From Paragordius varius (Eukaryota; Nematomorpha), in the NCBI GenBank assembly GCA_964247055.1, contig OZ176059.1:1302001-1366000 (forward strand): a stretch of 64,000 nt of DNA, given 5' to 3'. The translations under genes were made by a program, and so were the position numbers. Shown here piece after piece: positions 1 through 11,715 of the stretch (the first letter of the stretch is position 1; the number at the start of each line of letters is the position of its first letter). Under the pieces are notes generated by a model. The model saw nothing but the letters and a program-made list of their open reading frames with translations, was not told the DNA's origin and did no database searches.

Positions 1-1261
1 CTCTTTAACAATTATATAGGTGACATGTATGTTTCCTTCTTAACATAGTTTATGAAATAAATTTAATTATACAGTTTTTGACCATTATAAATGCTTTCCA
101 CTTATATTTTATACTGTTTTTTTTTGGTAAAATTCTGCGAAATGTTCTTATTTTCGAGAATTGCTAATTTCTACTACCTATCCTTTTATTTTTATTTGTT
201 CAAATAAAATCAAATGGCAAGCAAATTTATATTTGTTCGATTTCAATATATTTAGCTAATAAAACGTCCCATATATAATAATTTGTGAAAAAAACATTTC
301 CTACTTGAAATAAATTTAATTTTTTTTTATAATATAAAATTGATCCCGTTAAATTTTTCAAAAAGTATATTCGGCCTCTATTATACGTGTATAATTAAAA
401 TACTTAATTGTATTTTATTTACAAAACGAAAACATATTCAAATTTTTATTTTTAGACTCAATTAATTTTGCGACTACCACCTAACTTATTCAATCAAATT
501 CAATATAAATTGCTTTTATTCAGTACAATATTTACATGATATCCGTATTTAACAAGTAAAAATTTCATTATTTTTGTTTTGTTTAAAATCCGTAGAATGT
601 GAATCCTTTTAATTTATGATTCTTTTTTTAGTTCACATTTAATCTCTTAGCCTCATTTTGAAATACAAATTGTGAGCTAGTTGAATATTCCATGTCTTGT
701 AATCTTTATGATTGTAGCATTAGCTATTGAAAGTAACATATATATTTTCAAAGAATTCGTATTTTCATTCTATATTATACGGCTAATCTAAACAGAGTTA
801 TTAATTTTGCACTTAAAAATTTATGGAGCCATATTTAAATTTGTCCAATTTGTCTTTTTCGGTTTTTAGGCTAAAACAATAAAATCAAGATTTTTTTAAC
901 ATTTAATGCGTTTATGTTACTCTTATTTTTAAATTGATTTGATAATATATTTTAATCAAGTTAAACATAAGTTTGTGGACCATCTCAATTTTTATCAGAA
1001 GCGTTTGTATTTACGTGTTAATACATTGGGTTTTTTGTTCAATACAATTTAACATTCTTGTCGCTTTTTATTGATTATGGCGGAAATGTGGACAATTATA
1101 TATTTAATCTATATGTCACATGTTGTTTAAATAATTCTGCGTTATTTGAGTTTACCGTTAAAACAAAGAAAGATTCTTACGCTTTAACTATTTTATTTAA
1201 TCTTGGACATATTTTTATTGATACAGTCAATGAATTAAACAATATTTAAAGAAATGACTGT
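1..1261. other. AT-rich DNA without recognised gene
   Basis: Very AT-rich sequence with scattered short open frames but no exon with splice borders, no conserved motif and no clear repeat that I recognise. The open frame at 1058-1249 has no ATG start and reads as AT-rich noise. Confidence 0.5.
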
Positions 1262-1526
1262 TAGGAGTAAAGAACTGAATATTAGTGAAAATAAAAAAAA
1301 ACAAAGGGCCATAAAATAATTATTTTTTACTATTAGTGAAAGAAAAAAAGAAAAGTAAGGGCATTTATTGAGTATGTAATACCATACTACTACGTAATAA
1401 TCTTTCCTTTTTTTTCACTAATATTAAATAATAATTATTATTTAATGGGTATTGTATTGCTTACTCGTGCACCATGGCCCTTTGTTTCTTTTTTTATTTT
1501 CACTAATATTCATTTTCTTACTCCTA
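1262..1526. repeat. Fold-back (inverted-repeat) element
   Basis: The left end reads TAGGAGTAAAGAACTGAATA and the right end is its near reverse complement (ending ...TTCTTACTCCTA). Each arm continues through an ACAAAGGGCCAT / ATGGCCCTTTGT block, giving arms of roughly 50 bp. A second, inner inverted repeat (TTAGTGAAAGAAAAAA with TTTTTTTTCACTAATA) sits inside. There is no coding capacity, so this is a MITE or fold-back element of about 265 bp. Only one copy was seen in the window. Confidence 0.65.
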
Positions 1527-2778
1527 ATATTAATTTCATTACTACAAATATTTTGTTATTTAATCCACTGTACTTTCGGTTGACGCACTTCTTGTCTAAA
1601 TCATATGAGTAAAAATTTTGTGAAATGTCCAAAATAAAAATTTTTTATATGGTGCGATGACACCAATATATTTTATTTAAACACACAAAGGGTTATTTAC
1701 AATCTATATGTTTTAAAGGGTGATCTCGATATATTATTTTTAACTAAATCCGTACGGTTGGATTATTTTGTAAATAATACTATTATTAATAAAAGTTTAA
1801 CAATATTATAAGCATTGCTAAAATGGGCTAAGTTTCAATAGTTTTTACATTTTAATATATCTCAATTCTGTATATGAAATATTTTAAGAAAATATCCTAA
1901 TTTTTTGGCTACTTTAGATTTATAAACTTGTATAATTGTTACATTTATTATTGTTAAACTTCTCTCGTTTTTTTTCGTTAGAAATGTATTTTAAAGCGAT
2001 TTTAGCATTTTAAATATAAATATTGCCATTTTAGGATTTTTATTAATTTTACTTTCTCTATTTTCAGTAAACATACATAGATGTCTGCATTAACGCGCAA
2101 ATTTTTAGTAGGGTTTATCAGCCATTTTATTCTTTGATTAAAAACCTCATTCCCATTTCATTGCGTTTGTCATTAAATTGGATTATAATTTTATTTGGTT
2201 ATCATAGATATCTCCTCATTTTAACGATTATTGATTAAGTTTAAAAGGTTAGTACAGAACGGTAATTAAATTGTTAAACAAAGAGTGTATTTTAAAACAC
2301 AAACGGGGAAATAAAAATTAATAAGATTTTTTTAGATTATAGAAATATATCCGAAAAGCATGTATCTAAATGCAATCGTTTTTAACGTTTAATAGTGGGA
2401 ATTTTTACCACAATAAAAAAAGGCAGACCATGTGGAATCGATATATTTTCAGATTTTTATCATCTTTTGACTTTTTTTGAGTGCCTTTCCAAAATAAATT
2501 TTCTCATATGGTCTATATCTTATAATAGTTTCATTGTAGTTTTTTATATAATAATTTTTGGTTTTAGATTAACATAACATTAAACTAATCAAAATAATTT
2601 TGGAATTAATATAAAAATATAAATATCAAATAGATCGCAAAGAATTTAGTAGTATCATCGAAAGAGCGCAAAAAACTGAATATGTAAAATGATATCAAGT
2701 TATATTTTAATATTAGAATCTGTGTATAAAGATTCAAATTTTGACTAAATATTTTATAGATCCTACACGATGTTTTTT

Positions 2779-3360
2779 TAACACTTCGATTCAAATTGGG
2801 GTATCTAAATACCCCAGACTTAATTTAAATTAATGTTTTTATAAAACTACTGAAGGAAACGGTCCCAATTTAAATTTATGCTTCTATCCTGATAAATATT
2901 ATATAAATATGCCAAAATATCTTGATAAAATTTTGTTTTGAAAAAAAGCTCCATCTCAAACTACTTCGACGCCATTTTTATTTTACAAAATTTTTGCAAA
3001 ATTTCGTCTTCAAGTAATTTTAAGTGTAAAACTAAAGCTAATTTTTTATATAAATTACATCTAACATTGATAGAAATAGAAAAAGCGGTTTAGTTTGTAT
3101 AATTTTTCAATTTTACAATTTGACACATGTCACGTTGACGAAATTTTTACCTTTCGGTTTTAGCTTAAAATAAGTAATATCAAGTATTTTTGAATAAATT
3201 TTTTTATATATTTCGGTTTATTAATGTTATATAAGTGCAAAATTCTGCCATGGTTTATATTCCTTCCATACTTTTTGAAGTATTTGATTTTAAAAAGGCC
3301 TGGGGTATCCAACTACCCCAATTTGAATCGAAGGACTAAAATGAGTGTGTTGTATCAAGT
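2779..3360. mobile_element. F1 inverted-repeat element, copy a
   Basis: Non-coding element of about 580 bp. The left end has ACACTTCGATTCAAATTGGG followed by TATCTAAATACCCC; the right end has GGGTATCCAACTACCCC then AATTTGAATCGAAGGACT. The ends are thus inverted repeats, and each also contains a small inner GGGGTA...TACCCC hairpin. The interior contains a CATCTCAAACTACTTCGACG...CCATTTTT block that recurs in the copies at 33573-34054, 34102-34742 and 35145-35701, and in reverse in two related elements. It is a MITE-like DNA element of unknown superfamily. Confidence 0.7.
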
Positions 3361-3472
3361 AGTTGCATAAATTATTTAGAGTTGCATTAATAACATAAGA
3401 AAAATCTTTGAATATGATTTTGTTTTTTTTTTCATTTATAAATTTTTATTTTAAAAATTATAATCGCTAAAT

Positions 3473-5845
3473 CAGGGCTACAAATTTTTGTAATTCCCGA
3501 CCCCATTTATGATTGCGAATAATGACCCCATATTTTTTATAATATATTTATTATAGGTAACAATATACATATGCCTAAATATAAAAATAGAATTCGTTTT
3601 GAAACATCTAAAATTGAAATTTGCACAAAATGTTATGGAAATATTTTTATTATAGTTTCAAAAACAAAAGTGGATTTTGATTGTCTTAATTATCTCGAAT
3701 ATTTCCAAATAGTTGCGTGGTAAATATTAAATTAAGTTTACTGTAAAAATTTAGATGAATGTACCTGTTTTTTTATTGCATAACAAATCAAATTTTGGTG
3801 TGATGTTTAAAATTGCTAGGCGTAAGACCTTTTCAACATTTTTTATCGCTGAACGATATTGGAATTTAATGTGTGTTGAAGCTGAGAAATAAAGTAACTT
3901 CACATAAATATGTGGTGTTGAATGGCAGAAGTACATACGCCATATCGGTGATTGTAGGAAATTTAGTTCTAGTTCCAATCCAGAATTCAGTCAAGGGCTT
4001 TTTTGGAATTGTATTTTTAAATTACTCAGCATATTTCTCTTGTAAGTGCAGATGATCAATCTCACTTAAGCCAATTTTATAATTCAAACTATTTTTTGTA
4101 AATCAATATTTAATATAAAATATGTCCGGAACTGTATTTCCAGCGCTTTTAAGGGATCTACATAGTTTTTGTAATAAAAGTTTTAGATTGAATTTTCTCA
4201 ATTACAAAATTGTCGATACTGGAAAACATTTACAACAAATTATTTTTGACTCTACCTTTCCTAATGCTGCTCTTTTTAATAAAACTTTCAATTTTATCAT
4301 TTGAAGTAAATATATCGCATTTTTTCCTCGAAGAGACAAGTTAGGATCGTTTAACTTCCCAAATATCTGACAAATAACACAGCTTGGATAGTCACAAGTT
4401 ATTTTGAACAAAATCAGCAAAATCACATTTTCGTTCAGTTAAAAATATTTCGATCTCGTCTTTTAATAATAAAAATCTTTTTAAACTTTGACATCTCTCT
4501 TGACAACCATCTTACTTCTGCATGTAATAACAAAGTTGTGTAGTTGGAATCCGTATCCTTACAGAGATTTGAAAATAAGTGACTGTTAAGGACATGGCTC
4601 TAAATAAAATTATGACCTTAACATCAGCATCCTGAAGCACATCGTTCGATTCTGGTGCTAATTTTTTTGCTCTGTAAGAGCCTCTCGGTGAATAAGGCAA
4701 TGAGTAAAAGTTATATGATCATAATGAGCAGCTTGAAAAAAAAAGATTTAAAACCAATATATTTGCCCCTGATCGCTCTTGCACCATCTGTGGATATTTT
4801 ACAGCAGTTTTTCCATGCTAAACCTTCTGCTTTTCAAAATTCGTCAACTTTACCATATATGTCTTTTCCTGTAGTATGGTCGTCCATAGGACAGCAAAAT
4901 AACCATTCTTCCTCCACGCTTTCTTTATAAACGTACCTGAATTTAGTAATGTGAGTTGTTTCGTCCAACTGAAGCGAAATTTTGGGCTTTCTTTATACCT
5001 GTCATAAGTTGTATTAATTGATCCTTGTTAATAACAGAAATTCTTTTCGGGACAGTGTCGTTACACAAAGGAATTTTTCAAATATCATCGCCATATTTTC
5101 ATCCATGTAGCAATTCTACCATTTCAATAGCAGGTAACACAAGATTTTGTCCAATGGTGAACGGCTTTGTATTTTTAGCAATACAGTATGAAACTATAAA
5201 TATTTTTCATTAACAATTATAAATTTTTCGATGTTTTTCTTTTTTTATTTAAAGATATACACAGTCTTTCAATATATATACTTTATGCTTTGATTCTCAA
5301 TATGTCTTTTCAATTTTGATTGTTTCCCATTCTTCGAAGCCAATAATTTAATGCATCATATCAAACAAAGAGGTTGTTCACCCTTACTTTGAATAGAGCC
5401 AAATTGAAGGAAAAGCTCATCATAATTTCTTTTTCACACCTATAGATGTCTCTTCCAATACTTTGTCCGTTTGAGAGTTTGTTGGATTATCATCTGTGTC
5501 ATTACCATTCTTATTTATGTTTAGCCATTTAAATTATTTTTATCCTAAAATATACGATAAATATATAAAAATAATATATATTGGTAAATTATATTTAATT
5601 TTTAATTACCAAATAAATAAAAAAAAACTGAAATTCTGTTACAGCAGACACTGACAAATACAACACCAGAAAAGCATCAACACACCACTAATATAATTGG
5701 TTTTTTTAAAAAGACGTTCCAGAGACAATCTTTTCTATAACCTAATTAAAACACTTGAAATAACATAGCTATGTTGTCTTTCATTCTGTATTTTTATCAC
5801 TCACGACCCCAAATGGGATCGCAACCCATAGTTTAATATGCCCTC
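3473..5845 (-). mobile_element. Broken hAT transposon (ZBED5-like), copy A, minus strand
   Basis: Plain DNA transposon. The plus-left end (its 3' end) begins CAGGGCTACAAATTTTTGTA, matching the inverted CAGGGCTTCG end of the neighbouring copy at 7601. The other end near 5845 carries the reversed hAT-style start (ACTATGGGTTGCGATCCC). Minus-strand translation between about 5230 and 4120 gives pieces of a transposase of the ZBED5/FAM200-like hAT group, such as RAKKLAPESNDVLQDA, in several frames with stops. The source protein is recognisable but no longer intact. Arms 3473-5330 and 5911-7601 are homologous and inverted, so the pair would form a large hairpin. Confidence 0.75.
4100..5230 (-). pseudogene. 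hAT transposase relic (copy A)
   Basis: This is the minus-strand counterpart of the better preserved transposase relic at 6132-6746. Recognisable pieces include the segment after the histidine-containing HREAL-like motif (around 4700-4600) and the segment equivalent to GNTRFSPVVNGFVFLAIQY (around 5180-5120). The reading frame changes and stops several times, and no start-to-stop open frame remains. It would have encoded a DDE/RNase-H-type transposase with a hAT dimerisation region. It lies in the same element as the CAGGGC ends. Confidence 0.65.
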
Positions 5846-5849
5846 GTTT

Positions 5850-7601
5850 ATAGTAAATATATCGCAAATTTTTCCTTTAAAAGACAAGTTAAGATCAATA
5901 AACCTAAAGAATATTTTGAAAGACTGTGTATATCTTCAAATAAAGAAATGAAGAAAATCGAAAAATAACCGTTAATGAAAACTATTTACTAGCATCATAT
6001 GAAGTTTCATACTGTATTGCTAAAAATACAAAGCCGTTCACCACTGGAGAAAATCTTGTGTTACCTGCTGCTATTAAAATGGTAGAAATGCTACATGGAA
6101 GAAAATATGGCGAGGATAATCGAAAATTTTTTTGTCGAACGAAACTGTCTCGTATACAATTTCCTATATTAACAAGGATCAATTAATACAACCTATGACA
6201 GGAATTAAAGAAAGCCCAAAATTTTCGCCTAAGTTGGACGAAACAAATCATATTACTAAATTCAGGTACGTTTATAAAGAAAGCGTGGAGGAAGAATGGT
6301 TATTTTGTTGTCCTATGGAAAACCATAATACAGGAAAAGACATATATCGTAAAGTTGACGAATTTGTAAAAGCAAAAGGTTTAGAATGGTAAAATTGCTG
6401 TGGAATATGCACTGATGGTACAACAGCGATGACGGGCAAATATATTGGTTTTAAATCATTTTTTCAAGCTGCTCATTATGATCATATAACTTATAATCAT
6501 TGCCTTATTCACCGAGAGGCTCTTGCAGCAAAAAAATCAGCACCAGAATCGAAAGATGTGCTTCAGGATGCTGTTAATTTGAGCCATGTCCTTAACAGTC
6601 ACTTATTTACAAATCTCTGTAAGGATACGGATTCCAACTACACAACTTTGTTATTACTTGCAGAAGTAAGATGGTTCTCAAGAGGTCAAAGTTTAAAAAG
6701 ATTATTGTTATTAAAGGACGAGATCGAAATATTTTTAACTAAATGAAAATGTGATTTTGCTGATTTTGTTCAAAATAACTTGTGGCTATCCAAGCTGTGT
6801 TATTTGTCAGATATTTTTGCGAAGTTAAATGAAACTTTTCTATTTAAGAAAAAATTGCGATATATTTATTAATGATAAAATTGAAAGTTTTATTAAAAAG
6901 ATCAGCATTTGGAAAAGTAGGGTCGAAAAAAAATCGTTTAAAATGTTTTTTCACTGTCGACAATTTTGTTATTGAGAAAAATCATTGTAAAACTTTTATT
7001 GCAAGAACTATTGTAGATCACTTAAAAGCGCTAGAAATACAATTCATATATATTAAATATTGATTTACAAAAAAATAGTTTGTATTTTAGCCGTTTTATT
7101 GGCTTAAGTGAGACTGATCATCTGCCATTTAAATCTCAAGAGGAATTTGCTGATCTTTCGTATGACTTAAAAACTACAATTCCAAAAAAAGCCCTTGATT
7201 GAATTCTGGTAAACTGAATTTCCCACAATCGTCGATATGGCTTTAAATATAATTCTGCCATTCAATTTCCACATATTTATGTTCTCACCTTAAACACAAT
7301 ACGACGTGCACTTTAATATCATTTTTACCACCTAATTACTCGGATATATTCGAGAGAATTCAGACCATCAAATTCACTTTTGTTTTTGAAACTATAATAA
7401 AACATTTATATAACATATTGTGCAAATTTAATTTTACATTTTTATGAGTTTCCAAACGAATTTTAAATTTATTTACTGTCATATACGTATGTAATTGTTA
7501 CCTTAAAAATACATCTAAAATATCTTTTATATTTGTTGGGGTCGTTAAGAAACTCGCAATTATAAATGGGGTCGGAAATTACAAACGTTTTCGAAGCCCT
7601 G
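5850..7601 (+). mobile_element. Broken, 5'-truncated hAT transposon (ZBED5-like), copy B
   Basis: From about 5911 this is the inverted homologue of copy A and ends at 7601 with GCCCTG, the mirror of the CAGGGC start of copy A. The 5' part (BED finger, 5' end) is missing. The first 55 bases (5850-5905, TAAATATATCGCAAATTTTT...) match an internal stretch of copy A near 4305-4350, so the junction between the copies is rearranged rather than a clean head-to-head insertion. I saw no convincing 8-bp target duplication. Confidence 0.7.
6132..6746 (+). pseudogene. hAT transposase relic (copy B)
   Basis: A single frame reads 6132-6389 and 6393-6746, broken by one TAA at 6390-6392 just after the motif GLEW. 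Downstream lie CGICTDGTTAMTGKYIGF (the conserved CTDGA-AMTG block of ZBED5/FAM200/ZMYM6-type hAT transposases), NHCLIHREALAAKK, and LLLLAEVRWFSRGQSLKRL (the conserved EVRWLSRG block). Upstream lies the DETNHITKF segment. The frame ends at 6746 and the C-terminal dimerisation region continues only in fragments to about 7060. It is a dead gene with best resemblance to arthropod and vertebrate ZBED5-like proteins. Confidence 0.8.
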
Positions 7602-9249
7602 AGAAATGAAAATAACACGAAAGTTTATATAGTTTCTTCGAAATAACACTTAGAAATATTGTTGATCATATTTATCAGGATTATTTCATTTTTAGGGGAT
7701 TGACAAAAATAAATCTACATTTTTTTATTAATTTCTGTAAGATTATTTGATTATAGTAAATTTATACAAGATATTATAATGATCGGAATAGAAATGCTGG
7801 TATTAACATTCTTTCCGAACCAAAAAATTTTATGATATATTTATCTACAATGATTGTTATTTTTCTTTATAACAATAATTTTACAAGTTTAAAAACAGAT
7901 ACCAAAATACTTTAATATAACTGCAAGTTTATTGCCACGGTTATAAGAAATTATAAATGCCTAAAAATTTAATTTTTGATTGGAATTTTTATTTTTGAGA
8001 GGTAGGTGGTTTTAAAAAATCAAAAAAATTAGTTGGTTACGGACAATAAAAAACCAATAAGCGTTTTTAATAAATATGTTAAAGGTTTGATGAACATTTT
8101 TTTGTTTATATACATAGTTTCGCTTCATTAATTAGTAAAAATATAATCATGGACAAAAAAATACCTCTTTGATTAATTTTCGGCTTTAAATCTCTCTTAT
8201 TAACCTAACATGTATTTTTAGTTATCTTTCAAACCATATATTATAGTTGGGCATTTGTCGTGTATAGTTTTTTTGTAAAAAATCATTTTTAGTACTATTT
8301 TGATAATGAGGGCACATTTATATACAAAATCAAGTTTTCAAAAAAATTCATGACATTAGTTTACAATTTTAAGTTAGATTTATTATAATATAATCAGAAA
8401 ATGCAAAAAACTCGATTGCCATAAATGTTTTATATTTAGTCCTGAAATGAAAATAATTTACATTTTTAAATGACGCTACTATAATCCAAACTTAAATGCG
8501 AAAACCTGGTTGGCTAATCTATAAAAAAAATTTGCGCTAAGAAGGACAAATATTACGTATGAATCGAAGGACACATATTTGATATTTCCAACTTCTTAAG
8601 TTATTGGGTGAATTTTAGTATTACATCATTTAATGTGTATTTTTATGTTATACAATTAAGCTATGTAGGCAAAAAATGTTATAATATAACATAACATGTA
8701 AATGTTGCATCAACCTTGAATGATAACTTACATGTATTATTGCCCTCTAAGTTGACACTTATTATCATAGGGTATGTTAAATTGAGATAAAATATATATA
8801 AATAGGTGTCATTTTATTACCGGACATCACAATGGGTAGATGTTAAATATAGCATTATAATCTTAATAGGCTTTAAGTAAAGTATTTGTTTTAAGTAACT
8901 CAAACGCTAGGCCTTATCATTAGTGGATTTTATTTGTTTTTCTTGCCTATAAATTGTATGTAAGTTTTTTTAATTTTACTATTATTCACCTTTATTCATC
9001 AATTAAATATCATATGTAGCGAATACTGTATATTCATTGTATAATTTATATTTCTTAAATTTCTGCGTATCGCTTGTTTTGCTAAAAAAACGTTTTTTAT
9101 ATTTTTTTAGAATGTTTATCAATAGTTAGTTGATTATTTGTTTTTACACCCTTTAATAATAAAGTTTGTTTGGCAAATTTCGACTCTCTTGTTTTTTGCC
9201 AATGTTGTTAACACTTGTTATTGTGCTTTACACATTTTTAACTTTATAC
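7602..9249. other. AT-rich intergenic DNA
   Basis: No open frame with recognisable content, no splice-bordered exon and no clear inverted repeat. I see only AT-rich sequence here. Confidence 0.5.
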
Positions 9250-9410
9250 CAGTGGTACTCACGCAAAAATTTTAAAGGGCCCTAAAAAAATATTCATCTT
9301 GTCTCAAGGAGCCACCCACCATATAACATTCATAAAAATTCTTAGCTGAGTTTGAAATATTTTTTGAGGACTACATGAAGCCCATGGGCCACGGTGTTAA
9401 TACCATTGCT
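9250..9410. mobile_element. Small hAT-like MITE (F7), copy a
   Basis: Starts CAGTGGTACTCACGC and ends TAATACCATTGCT, short inverted ends of hAT type (CAGTGGTA...). The interior has AAAGGGCCCT and CTTGTCTCAAGGAGCCACCCACC, shared in inverted orientation with 54476-54653. About 160 bp, non-coding, non-autonomous. Confidence 0.6.
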
Positions 9411-9458
9411 CTAGACTTTTATATCTTTTAAATTTTATTATAAACAACTAGATTTGCG

Positions 9459-9482
9459 TGCGTGTGTGTGTGTGTGTGTCGT
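9459..9482. repeat. (GT)n microsatellite
   Basis: Short run of GT dinucleotides in otherwise AT-rich DNA. Confidence 0.8.
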
Positions 9483-10699
9483 ACGTATATTAAATTGCAT
9501 ATGCTCTCGTGTCATATAAAACATACATTTTCGTTTGTCAATATTTGAACAATTTGTATCAGTCCCACACATATATGTATATATTTAAATGTAGATAATA
9601 CTCTTAAGTATAAGCCGGACGCGGTAAAAACAAATAAAATATGATGGATGAATTATTATATTTTTTTTTGTAAATTTTGTTCCATAATTTTGTAATTCCA
9701 AAGTACATTCATATCTCATTGAATATTCTCAAAAGATGGTAATAAAAATAACATATTTTTGTAATAACTGATTAAAATTTTTATTAATAATGAGGAGTTT
9801 ACTTTTTATCTACCACAGTTGTATTATAACTTTACTACTCAATGAATTATTTAAATATTATATTCTGATTTTCAAACAAAATAAATGATTAATTTTATTA
9901 AATACTAAATATTTTATTTACTGTTTTATTATACTTTTCCAATTAGCATATATGCAAAAGTTAATTTAACCTTTTCATTCTCGATTCTATTTTTATATGA
10001 GATATCAAGTTTTAGACCTGCGGTCTGTTAGTTTACGACTAAAAGCTTTAATTTTATTAATTAAGTGACACGACCCGTTACCTATATATTTATACAGGCA
10101 TGTATGATCAAATAATCAAATACATGTCTACCCTAACATAAAATATAATATTTTAATTTACTGTTTTAAATATGGACATTTACATTTGAAGGTATCTGCC
10201 ATTACCCAATTATTATTCCTCAAAAATTTGATATGAATTTAGATATAATTTTTTTTTATTAAATATACCTTTCAATAAACCGCTTACGTTTGAAACACCA
10301 ATTAATCATTAAAATAAAATGAACCTTGATCGTTTTGATGTAGTTATGATTCCAATTTAATATGTCATCATGGCATCAATGATTAATTTAGCGATTTGAC
10401 CAGTTATATATTTCGACCGATTTTAAACCCTAGTTTATAATGTTTTTTATTACTGTAAAAAAATACATTTATAAGTGTGCCATAACTTTACGCTATATTT
10501 CCAAAACGTGGCAAATCTTTTTTCGATGAGACATGGAAAGCTCCTTTAATATTATTATATATTAATAATACTTGGTTCATGTCATTTTAAACTTAACACC
10601 TTGTTGTGTAATCAAATGTAATGTAGCTCTTTTGATTATTATATTCGTCTGCCTTTTATTTTGTAATGATAAGTAGCTTTTGAACATTTCATGACCTTT

Positions 10700-11210
10700 T
10701 TATTTTTTTGCCTTAGTTGACATATTGGGTGTTTTTTATAGGCTTAATTTTGTAAATAAACTAGTGTTTTGAATATTTTATTTTAAATTTAATTGTCAAA
10801 CATTTGTTATGTATCAGATAAAAAACTTATTTTTACAGTTTTATGACCTCTAGAGTCAAAAATGAAACAGCTCCAAAACAACTGATGTTAAAATCTAAAT
10901 ATCAAGTTTTTGCTGGTAAATTGTATCCTTAAAACTTTTCATAGTTAATTATTCATATTTTCTTATCAAAATATACATTTAGTCTGTTGCATTAGCGATT
11001 TAAAAAAAATTTCGAAAAAATGGCGGCCAAAAAGTTTGAGATGAGGATTTTTAAATTTTTTTTTAAAATAACAATTTATATAATGCGCCCAAAAGGTTAA
11101 AAAAACATATTTTTAAATTCGGCTTAATACCTTAAATTCTTTTTAGATGTTCAAATTTCAAATCGCTCGGTGATATAAAAACAACCCCAAAAAGTCATGA
11201 AGTGTTCAAC
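10700..11210. mobile_element. F1-related element, copy e
   Basis: Shares a string of blocks in the same order with 37095-37565: TTAGTTGACAT, then CTCTAGAGTCAAAAATG, GCTCCAAAACA, AAAATGGCGGCCAAAAAGTT, TGCGCCC, TTCAAATTTCAAAT, CCCCAAAAAGTCATG and AGTGTT near the right end. The AAATGGCGGC...TTTGAGATG block is the reverse complement of the interior block of F1 copies. Non-coding. Confidence 0.5.
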
Positions 11211-11715
11211 AAGGAGCTTGATGGAATTTGAATTTTTACAAAAAAATATTTTTTTAGTAAATTAACTTGTTTCTTGAATTATATAGCGCAAGATAACCAA
11301 AATTATTATTTCTGTTTAATATTTCAATGAATAATAAGCGACCACCAATTATTCAAAACACAAAAAAACTAGCTTAATAACGATTAATAAGCATTATTTA
11401 TATAAAGATCAAAATTTTTCCATAATATATGATTTTGTTTTAACTGACCTAATTTAATTGCAAATAATTTGCTATTAAACGTTATTAATTTCATTGATGC
11501 CAAAGCTTGGCGAATTAGAAATATCATTGGTAAAATTTGCATGATAATGCATAAATAACACTATATTGAATTTAGTTGTATTTTATGTCATGCCATAAAA
11601 TACATGTAATATTCGTTTTTATTGAGTCATTTACTTATATAGTTTGAACGATATAGGTAGTTCAAATTTTTAATTAGTTTTCCTAATTGTTATATTATTT
11701 TCACAGTTATAATAT

